From an uncultured Collinsella sp. (lineage in GTDB: Bacteria; Actinomycetota; Coriobacteriia; Coriobacteriales; Coriobacteriaceae), in contig USJQ01000075.1 of the NCBI GenBank assembly GCA_900554985.1, forward strand, positions 1 to 5,916: a stretch of DNA of 5,916 bases, in the 5' to 3' direction. The position numbers were made by a program, and so were the translations under genes. Positions 1 to 4,840 of the stretch are shown here, one piece after another. Each line of letters opens with the position of its first letter. The first letter of the stretch is position 1. Below the pieces are notes generated by a model, which had not been told where the DNA came from, did not search any database, and saw only the letters and a program-made list of their open reading frames with translations.

Positions 1-1
1 G

Positions 2-38
2 CATCTACCGCGCGAAATCGATAGGTCAAATCTGTCAA
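2..38 (-). promoter_or_regulatory. weak candidate promoter region reading out of the left edge
   Basis: Read on the minus strand, this stretch contains a consensus -35 hexamer TTGACA (33-38) and, nine bases on, a second TTGAC box (24-29, TTGACC). The second lies 16 bases before TAGATG (2-7), a poor -10. The spaced TTTGAC direct repeat could also be a regulator site. It lies just past the two tRNA terminators, where a promoter for the next leftward gene would be expected, but that gene is outside the window. No good -10 is seen for the perfect TTGACA, so this is a weak call. Confidence 0.2.
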
Positions 39-51
39 AACGGCCCGTAAC

Positions 52-76
52 AAAAAAGCTCCCATTGCTGGGAGCT
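52..76 (-). terminator. intrinsic terminator, duplicated outer copy
   Basis: On the minus strand an 8-bp stem (AGCTCCCA with TGGGAGCT) closes a GCAA tetraloop and is followed by a T-tract. The stem can be extended by G-U and A-U pairs on the upstream side. The hairpin is identical to the one at 241-265 and was copied with it. It now acts as a second, back-to-back stop for transcripts leaving the tRNA gene. Confidence 0.85.
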
Positions 77-87
77 CTTTCATTCAA

Positions 88-105
88 TGGTGCGGGCGAA
101 AGGAC
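88..105 (-). pseudogene. truncated tRNA-Leu 3' end
   Basis: Minus-strand bases 105 to 88 read GTCCTTTCGCCCGCACCA. This is identical to the end of the intact tRNA-Leu(CAG) at 277-294: the last bases of the T-loop region, the 3' T-stem strand, the 3' acceptor strand, the discriminator A and the encoded CCA. Everything 5' of the T-loop is missing and is replaced by unrelated palindromic DNA from 106 onward. It cannot make a tRNA. A 3'-terminal tRNA fragment of this kind is the usual footprint of integration into a tRNA gene, or of partial tandem duplication. Confidence 0.85.
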
Positions 106-230
106 GTCCGCGTATCCGCTGCGCGGATACGCACCGGCTTCGCCCGCCTGCCGGCGGACTCGCCAGCCCGCTAAAAACGCTCCGCGTTTTCCTTGCGCTC
201 GCTCCTTCGCAGGTTCAAGTCCCCGCGATG
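106..230. repeat. palindrome-rich GC-rich insert between the direct repeats
   Basis: This 125-base segment separates the two direct repeats and has no convincing ORF. Visible structures: a perfect 10-bp inverted repeat with a 3-base loop (110-119 with 123-132); a closing pair GTCCGC/GCGGAC (106-111 with 154-159) that would make a branched structure with CGGC/GCCG (135-138 with 150-153); AAAACGC/GCGTTTT (174-180 with 184-190); a bulged stem (191-197 with 208-213); and a plus-strand T-arm-like sequence AGGTTCAAGTCC (211-222), the exact reverse complement of the T-arm of the intact tRNA (291-302). The layout resembles REP/MITE-type small repeats. Family membership cannot be shown from one copy. 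Confidence 0.6.
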
Positions 231-294
231 GGCCCATAACAAAAAAGCTCCCATTGCTGGGAGCTCTTTCAATCAATGGTGCGGGCGAAAGGAC
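231..294 (-). repeat. 64-base direct repeat, inner copy (in the intact tRNA-Leu)
   Basis: This is the partner of 42-105 (62/64 identical). Here the repeat runs without a break from the intact tRNA-Leu gene through its terminator, so this is probably the original arrangement. To its left the similarity ends next to the perfect palindrome ATGGGCCCAT (228-237). Confidence 0.9.
241..265 (-). terminator. intrinsic terminator of the tRNA-Leu gene
   Basis: It starts 11 bases after the CCA end of the tRNA. The minus strand forms an 8-bp stem AGCTCCCA/TGGGAGCT around a GCAA tetraloop, followed at once by five or more T residues (245 down to 241). The upstream AAAG can pair with part of the T-tract to lengthen the stem. 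This is a textbook Rho-independent terminator and marks the end of the tRNA transcript. The whole hairpin is duplicated at 52-76. Confidence 0.9.
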
Positions 295-363
295 TTGAAC
301 CTTCATGGGGTTGCCCCCATACGGACCTGAACCGTACGCGTCTGCCAATTCCGCCACGCCCGC
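277..363 (-). tRNA. tRNA-Leu (anticodon CAG)
   Basis: This 87-nt class II tRNA, read on the minus strand, has a perfect 7-bp acceptor stem (GCGGGCG/CGCCCGC). The D-arm carries the usual GGCAGACGC end. The anticodon stem TACGG/CCGTA encloses loop TTCAGGT with anticodon CAG (plus-strand 327-329), which decodes CUG. A long variable arm (TGGGG-GCAA-CCCCA) is typical of leucine tRNAs. The T-arm has loop TTCAAGT, and discriminator A precedes an encoded CCA. It lies 43 bases downstream of tatD on the same strand, with its own promoter-like sequence in that gap and a strong terminator after it. All stems are intact, so it should be functional. Part of its 3' end is duplicated at 88-105. Confidence 0.97.
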
Positions 364-374
364 GTGCAGGAATT

Positions 375-403
375 AGAATAACGGAGCGCCGCCGCGAACG
401 CAA
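375..403 (-). promoter_or_regulatory. probable housekeeping-sigma promoter for tRNA-Leu
   Basis: In the 43-base gap between the tatD stop and the tRNA, the minus strand has TTGCGT (398-403), exactly 17 bases, then TATTCT (375-380). Each hexamer matches the sigma-70 consensus at four of six positions. The -10 box ends 11 bases before the first base of the mature tRNA, leaving a very short leader. The tRNA could also be carried on read-through from tatD. Confidence 0.55.
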
Positions 404-406
404 GAA

Positions 407-1324
407 CTATTTTTGGAAAAGTTTGCAGGCATTTTCCCAGGCTGCTCGAGCGATTGCTTCGGGGTCCTCGCCGGTACGATCGACGCGGTCGTTGACCAGC
501 GCGTTTGCTGTGATGGAAATCATTGCAGGCTCGCACTCAAGACCGCGAATGGGCTCCGGCGCCATATAGGGACAATCCGTCTCGAACAAAATACGGTCGA
601 GCGGTGTTGCCGCGAATGCCTCGCGCACGTCGTCGTTGCGCTTAAAGGTAGCCGCGCCGCCATAGGCGATGTAACAGCCCAAATCCACAAAGCGTTCCAT
701 CGTGGCTCGGTCCTCGCCAAAGCAGTGCAGTACGCAACCGGCCTGGGGCACGCCGACCTCGCGCAACACGTTGTAGGCGTCCACATGCGAGGTGCGCTCC
801 CCGTCCGTGTCCTCATGACGCAGATGCAGCTCTACCGGCACATTGCGGCGTACGGCAACCTCGAGTTGGCGCGCCATACAGTCGATCTGCACGTCGTGGG
901 GCGCCGGCGCGATGTCGTCATCGTAATCCATGTGGTAGTCCAGGCCGATCTCGCCGATACCGGCGCACAAGGGATCATCGAGCGCAGCAACAACCTGCGC
1001 GTGAATGTCATCGGTATAGTCCGGCGCGCCATACGGATGCACGCCGGCAAGATATTTGATCTGCGGAATATTCTGCATCGGCAGAATCTCGTGCGTTAGC
1101 CAGTCGCTATAGTCCGCCACACTGCGCTTATCGGCAATGGGGTCGAAGATCGTCACCAGCAGGTCGACGCCCGCGGCCTTAGCGCGCACGAGCGTCTCGG
1201 GCACCTCTTTGCCCCAAAACGAGAGCAGGTGCGCATGAGTGTCAGCGAGCGGCGCCAGCGGCTCCGGACAGGCGACCGTTTTCTTTTTCTTGGTAAACGT
1301 CACGCGTTCGGCATTAGGCATCAT
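407..1324 (-). CDS. tatD: TatD-family metal-dependent hydrolase (DNase)
   Basis: Translates to 305 residues. TatD proteins are amidohydrolase-fold enzymes that bind two metal ions; the characterised ones are 3'-5' exonucleases or DNases. Metal-site residues are visible in the expected order: DTHAH (His30, His32), GEIGLDYH (Glu125), HLRHE (His167), LHCFGED (His200) and the C-terminal ETDCPYMAP (Glu248, Asp250). GVHPYG is also typical. The chosen ATG is preceded by AGGAG seven bases upstream and overlaps the rsmA stop by 11 bases, implying translational coupling. A longer reading from 1435 would lie inside rsmA and adds a non-homologous tail, so I reject it. The family is usually about 255-265 residues. 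Much of the excess is an N-terminal lead of some 27 residues, including KKKK, before the barrel. The exact substrate cannot be told from sequence. Confidence 0.93.
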   Translation of the reverse strand: MMPNAERVTFTKKKKTVACPEPLAPLADTHAHLLSFWGKEVPETLVRAKAAGVDLLVTIFDPIADKRSVADYSDWLTHEILPMQNIPQIKYLAGVHPYGAPDYTDDIHAQVVAALDDPLCAGIGEIGLDYHMDYDDDIAPAPHDVQIDCMARQLEVAVRRNVPVELHLRHEDTDGERTSHVDAYNVLREVGVPQAGCVLHCFGEDRATMERFVDLGCYIAYGGAATFKRNDDVREAFAATPLDRILFETDCPYMAPEPIRGLECEPAMISITANALVNDRVDRTGEDPEAIARAAWENACKLFQK

Positions 1325-2174
1325 GGATGAGCTCCTGGGCCAGACGGACAAAGTCGGCAACATCGAGCGTCTCGGCTCGCGTGGTGGGCGCGATACCGCA
1401 AGCCTCAAAGGCCGCATCGAGCACGTCCTTGGCAAAGCCGTTGGCGCTCATGGAATTGCGGATGGTCTTGCGACGCAGGGCAAACGCGGCGTCGATCACA
1501 CGGGCCACAAACTCGCGGTCGAGGCCCTCGAGTACCACGCCGTCAACGCGATCGATGCGCACTACGGCAGAATCCACATGCGGCGCCGGCATAAAGCAGC
1601 GCGGCGGCACCTCAAAGCGCCCCGTCACCTGCGCATACAGGCCGAGCTTTGCCGTGTAGCCGCCATAGGTCTTGTTGCCCGGCGTTGCGGCAATACGATC
1701 TGCAACTTCCTTTTGCACCATGACGACAGCGCGCTTAAGCGCTGGCATCGTCTGGAAGAACTGAAGGATGATCGTCGCCGCCACGTTGTAGGGCAGATTC
1801 GCGACGAACACCGTGGGTTCACCACCGGCGGCCTGCTCAATCTGCTCCGGCGTCACCTTGAGCGCATCACCCATGATAAAGCGGAAGTTGGCATAGTCGG
1901 CGGCGTGGGCGTCGAGCACCGGCTCAAGCTCGGGATCAGCCTCAATCGACGTAACGCACGCCGCCTCCTGCAGCAGGGCCAACGTCAGCGTGCCGCAACC
2001 CGGGCCGACCTCGAGCACGCGCTCATCGCCCGCAAGCTCAGCGAGCTCACAGATACGTTCGATCACATGGTTGTCGATCAGGAAGTTTTGACCCAGGCGA
2101 TGCTTGGTCGCAAGGCCAAACTCCTCCAGCAGCTCCCTTGTTGCCGTGGGGTTTGCCAAAGGCGAAGTTGTCAT
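1314..2174 (-). CDS. rsmA: 16S rRNA (adenine1518-N6/adenine1519-N6)-dimethyltransferase
   Basis: At 286 residues this is close to the usual KsgA/RsmA length. The enzyme uses S-adenosylmethionine to dimethylate two adjacent adenines in the loop of helix 45 of 16S rRNA during late 30S assembly. Its loss is classically linked to kasugamycin resistance. Visible motifs: KHRLGQNFLID (24-34), the family N-terminal signature; EVGPGCGTLT (55-64), the SAM-binding glycine loop; the acidic IEAD (77-80) after strand two; MGDAL (101-105); the catalytic NLPYN (126-130); and PPRCFMPAPHVDSAVV (190-205). AAGGAGG (2180-2186) sits five bases before the ATG, an excellent ribosome binding site. The gene overlaps tatD downstream and follows a hairpin after metG. 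All key motifs are present, so it should be active. Confidence 0.97.
   Translation of the reverse strand: MTTSPLANPTATRELLEEFGLATKHRLGQNFLIDNHVIERICELAELAGDERVLEVGPGCGTLTLALLQEAACVTSIEADPELEPVLDAHAADYANFRFIMGDALKVTPEQIEQAAGGEPTVFVANLPYNVAATIILQFFQTMPALKRAVVMVQKEVADRIAATPGNKTYGGYTAKLGLYAQVTGRFEVPPRCFMPAPHVDSAVVRIDRVDGVVLEGLDREFVARVIDAAFALRRKTIRNSMSANGFAKDVLDAAFEACGIAPTTRAETLDVADFVRLAQELIHDA
1332..1336 (-). promoter_or_regulatory. ribosome binding site that fixes the tatD start
   Basis: AGGAG on the minus strand lies seven bases before the ATG at 1324-1322 and falls inside the last codons of rsmA. It supports the start at 1324 over an in-frame ATG at 1435, and it indicates that tatD is translated by ribosomes finishing rsmA. 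The second ATG at 1321 is an almost equivalent alternative. Confidence 0.7.
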
Positions 2175-2212
2175 AGTTGCCTCCTTAGCATGATGGCGGC
2201 GTCTTGAAACGA

Positions 2213-2242
2213 AAGGGCATGGACCGTTGCGGCCATGCCCTT
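2213..2242 (-). terminator. terminator-like hairpin between metG and rsmA
   Basis: A perfect 10-bp inverted repeat (2213-2222 with 2233-2242) has an inner CCG/CGG extension, one bulged base and a 3-base loop. On the minus strand it is followed by TCGTTTC, giving a U-rich but interrupted tail. It sits in the 110-base gap after the metG stop and before the rsmA ribosome binding site. It probably ends or attenuates transcription from metG, so rsmA-tatD may be partly independent. I found no convincing promoter between the hairpin and rsmA, so read-through or RNA processing is also possible. Confidence 0.6.
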
Positions 2243-2284
2243 ACATCGAAACAGCAAATTGCCGATATGGCGCTCGCGCGGTCT

Positions 2285-3886
2285 CTACGCCAGACGCGGG
2301 AACAGCGGATCGCCCTTCTCGACGGGCTGACCGCCGGCAAGCAGGCCCCAAGTGCAAATGCCCTTGAGGTCGTCGCTCGCGGCCTCGCCCTCACAGGACA
2401 GGCGGCGCAGGGCCTCGGCAGAGGTCTGAGGCATGAGCGGCATCAGCAGGTGAGCGGCAATGCGGATGGCCTCGAGCAGGTTGTAGATCACAAACGCCAG
2501 CTCGTCAGCCTTGGCCTCGTCCTTGGCAAGTGCCCAAGGCTCGGAGTCCTCGATGTAGTGGTTGGCGGCGTGGATGAGCTCCATGACCTCATCCTTGGCT
2601 CCGCCGTAATCGAGCACGTCCATCTTGGCCATGTAGCGCTCGACCAAACCGTCGGCAATCTTTGCCAGCGGGTTATCGAACGCGTCGGCAGACGCCGGTT
2701 TAGCCGGGGCGCAGCCGTCAAAGTACTTTGCGCTCATGTTGAGCGAGCGCGAAATGAGGTTGCCCCAGCTGTTGGCCAGATCGGCGTTGTAGACCTGCTC
2801 CATGCGATCGAAGCTGATGGCGCCGTCGGTGCCGGGGACCACGTCGGTCATAAAGTAATAGCGGTAGCCCTCGACGCCCAGCATGTCGATAACATCCTGC
2901 GGAGCGATGGCGTTGCCGCGGCTCTTGGACATCTTCTCGGCCTTGCCGGTCTCGGCATTGCGCACGGTCAGGAAGCCGTGGGCAAAGACGTGCTCGGGCA
3001 GGGCCTCGCCGATGGCCATGAGCATGGCGGGCCAAATGACGCAGTGGAAGCGGATGATGTCCTTACCCACGATGTGGAACTGCGCGGGCCAGCGATAGGC
3101 CAGCTCGGCACGCGCCTCGTCGGTGTCGACACCGTAGCCGACGGCCGTCATATAGTTGAGCAGCGCATCGAACCACACGTAGGTCACGTGACCCTCGTCA
3201 AACGGGACCTGAATACCCCAGTCAAAGCTCGTACGGCTCACGGAAAGGTCGTTGAGGCCGCCCTCGACAAAGCTGCGCACCTCGTTCATGCGGAACGCGG
3301 GCTCGACAAAGTCGGGGTGCTCGTCATAAAGCTTGAGCAGCTTGTCCTGGAAGGCGGAAAGCTTAAAGAAGTAGGACTCCTCCTGCACGCGCTCAAGCGG
3401 ACGGTGGCAGTCGGGGCACAGGTGCTGGCCGACGCTGCCGTACTCCTCGTCGCCCTTCTGGACCTGCGTATCGGTAAAGTAGGTCTCGTCAGGCACGCAA
3501 TACCAGCCGTCGTAGCTGCCCTTATACAGGTAGCCGGACTCCTTCATGCGCTCCCACAGGTACTGCACGGCATGATGCTGGCGCGGCTCGGTGGTGCGGA
3601 TGAAGTCGTCGTTGGAAATCTCGAGCTTGCTCCAAAGCTCCTTGAAGTGCGGAGCCTGGCTGTCGGTCCACTCCTGCGGCGTCATGCCATGCTTGGCTGC
3701 GGCCTCGGCGACCTTCTCGCCGTGCTCGTCCATGCCGGTCAGGAACTTGACGTTATAGCCGGCGGAACGGCGATAGCGAGCCTGAACGTCGGCGATGATG
3801 GTGGAATAAGCCGTGCCCAGGTGTGGATCGGCGTTGACGTAGTAGATGGGCGTCGTGATAAAGAACGAAGGCTTGCTTTGATCCAT
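2285..3886 (-). CDS. metG: methionyl-tRNA synthetase
   Basis: This class I aminoacyl-tRNA synthetase of 533 residues attaches methionine to initiator and elongator tRNA-Met in the cytoplasm. Visible landmarks: the HIGH-type motif as PHLGTAY (21-27); FLTGMDEHGEK (48-58); the connective-peptide knuckle region with Cys130 (YCVPDE) and CPDC (157-160); YVWFDALLNY (236-245) and HIVGKDIIRFH (271-281) of the active site; EKMSKSRGN (317-325); and the anticodon-side ANSWGNLISR (371-380). The protein ends after the helical anticodon-binding domain and lacks the C-terminal EMAP-like tRNA-binding domain of longer (about 650-residue) bacterial forms. The first zinc-knuckle pair is incomplete (Cys130, Asp133). 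GGAGG (3896-3900) lies nine bases before the ATG. Only 69 bases separate it from rsmI and no strong promoter is seen there, so co-transcription is likely. Confidence 0.97.
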   Translation of the reverse strand: MDQSKPSFFITTPIYYVNADPHLGTAYSTIIADVQARYRRSAGYNVKFLTGMDEHGEKVAEAAAKHGMTPQEWTDSQAPHFKELWSKLEISNDDFIRTTEPRQHHAVQYLWERMKESGYLYKGSYDGWYCVPDETYFTDTQVQKGDEEYGSVGQHLCPDCHRPLERVQEESYFFKLSAFQDKLLKLYDEHPDFVEPAFRMNEVRSFVEGGLNDLSVSRTSFDWGIQVPFDEGHVTYVWFDALLNYMTAVGYGVDTDEARAELAYRWPAQFHIVGKDIIRFHCVIWPAMLMAIGEALPEHVFAHGFLTVRNAETGKAEKMSKSRGNAIAPQDVIDMLGVEGYRYYFMTDVVPGTDGAISFDRMEQVYNADLANSWGNLISRSLNMSAKYFDGCAPAKPASADAFDNPLAKIADGLVERYMAKMDVLDYGGAKDEVMELIHAANHYIEDSEPWALAKDEAKADELAFVIYNLLEAIRIAAHLLMPLMPQTSAEALRRLSCEGEAASDDLKGICTWGLLAGGQPVEKGDPLFPRLA

Positions 3887-3955
3887 GGGGTTTGTCCTCC
3901 AGAAAAACGTTGCATACAGAGGATGATTCTAGCGCAAGGGCTGGATATCCTCCAT

Positions 3956-4834
3956 CTATTGCATATCGAGCACCATGGCATAGACATCGCGCTTGCGGCG
4001 CGAATACTTCTGAGACAGGCGCTTGGCCACCGCAGACGCGGGCTCCCCCTCCTCGAGCGCGGCGCGGATATCCTCGCGCAGGGCCTCGTCGGGATCCGCT
4101 GCCGTGGCGCCGACCGGCACGATACCGGCCTCCTCATCCTCGCTCGGTGGCGCGATGACCAGCGCAATCTCGCCCTTTACCTCGCCGCGAGCACGCAGCT
4201 CCTCGGCAAGCTGGTCAGCGGGCCCGCGCAAGACCTCCTCGTGCAGCTTGGTGAGTTCGCGGCAGACGGCAACCTCACGCTGGGGAAAGACCTCCGCCAC
4301 GGCCTCGAGCGTCGCCACGATGCGATGTGGAGACTCGTAGAAGATGAGTGCGCCGGGCACCACGGCAAGGCGCTGCAAACGGCGCACACGGTCGCCGTGC
4401 TTTCGGCCCAAAAAGCCCTCGAAGAAAAAATGCTCGCAGGGAATGCCGGACGAAACAAGCGCCGTGACGCAAGCAGAGGGCCCGGGAATAACTTCGACGG
4501 GCACATCGGCCTCACGCGCCGCCTCGACCAGCGCCTGGCCGGGATCGGACACGCTCGGCATGCCGGCGTCCGAGGCAAAAGCGAGGGTCTCCCCCGCCAG
4601 CAGACGGTCGACCAGGCCGGCGGCGCGGCTGGCGATCACATTCTCGTCGCAACGGACAAGCGGCTTGGAAATGCCCAGGTGCATCAGTAGCTTTGACGTC
4701 ACACGCGTGTCTTCGCAGCAGATGGCATCAGCAGCGGCAAAGGCCTCACCAACGCGCGGGGACAGGTCGCCCAGGTTGCCGATGGGCGTGCCGACCACAT
4801 AGAGTTTGCCCGTATGGGCGCTGTTTTGCGTCAT
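3956..4834 (-). CDS. rsmI: 16S rRNA (cytidine1402-2'-O)-methyltransferase
   Basis: This 292-residue tetrapyrrole-methylase-fold enzyme uses SAM to add the 2'-O-methyl group to C1402 in the decoding centre of the 30S subunit, a site also N4-methylated by RsmH. Signature motifs: LYVVGTPIGNLGD (11-23), CEDTRVT (40-46), SDAGMPSVSDPG (88-99), VIPGPSA (115-121), FFFEGFLGRK (136-145), FYESPHR (165-171) and ELTKLHEE (193-200). Residues about 245-292 form the helical C-terminal domain common in the family; before it lies an acidic linker (SEDEEAG). The ATG comes six bases after the stop of the GH5-like gene. Its weak ribosome binding site (AGGT) overlaps that stop codon, so translation is probably coupled. 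Pairing with metG and rsmA gives a translation-centred cluster. Confidence 0.96.
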   Translation of the reverse strand: MTQNSAHTGKLYVVGTPIGNLGDLSPRVGEAFAAADAICCEDTRVTSKLLMHLGISKPLVRCDENVIASRAAGLVDRLLAGETLAFASDAGMPSVSDPGQALVEAAREADVPVEVIPGPSACVTALVSSGIPCEHFFFEGFLGRKHGDRVRRLQRLAVVPGALIFYESPHRIVATLEAVAEVFPQREVAVCRELTKLHEEVLRGPADQLAEELRARGEVKGEIALVIAPPSEDEEAGIVPVGATAADPDEALREDIRAALEEGEPASAVAKRLSQKYSRRKRDVYAMVLDMQ

Positions 4835-4840
4835 ATCAAC

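Larger units (their letters stand above)
42..105 (-). repeat. 64-base direct repeat, outer copy (tRNA-Leu tail plus terminator)
   Basis: These bases match 231-294 at 62 of 64 positions in the same orientation, with differences at 47/236 and 83/272. The repeat covers the last 18 bases of the tRNA-Leu gene including CCA, the short linker and the whole terminator hairpin. The match stops abruptly at 105, inside the T-loop sequence. The two copies are offset by 189 bases. High identity in non-coding DNA suggests a recent duplication or an attachment-site pair left by an integrated element. Confidence 0.9.

Noticed and set aside
137..236. A second complete tRNA on the plus strand ending near 236
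   Set aside because: The T-loop sequence is convincing, but the T-stem is interrupted and no D-arm, anticodon arm or matching acceptor strand can be built upstream.
42..294. CRISPR array
   Set aside because: There are only two repeats, 64 bases long and separated by 125 bases, and the repeat is plainly part of a tRNA gene and its terminator.
65..569. Short open frames across the tRNA-Leu region on both strands
   Set aside because: They read through a tRNA, terminators and inverted repeats. There is no credible ribosome binding site or protein-like composition.
1325..1435. Longer tatD start at 1435
   Set aside because: It would run inside rsmA and add 37 Arg/Pro/Ser-rich residues unlike TatD. 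The ATG at 1324 has a good AGGAG and the expected short overlap.
1239..2207. Plus-strand open frame of 322 codons opposite rsmA
   Set aside because: It is antisense to rsmA, and its His/Arg/Leu-rich composition is typical of a mirror frame. It has no family motif.
3887..3955. Promoter or T-box riboswitch ahead of metG
   Set aside because: The gap is only 69 bases, too short for a T-box leader. TAGAAT and TTGCGC are present, but not with acceptable spacing to partner boxes.
2204..4690. Very long plus-strand open frame (828 codons) opposite metG and rsmI
   Set aside because: It lies antisense to two clearly recognised genes, has no recognisable domain in its translation, and is explained by the GC-rich codon pattern of the minus-strand genes. 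No good ribosome binding site was seen.
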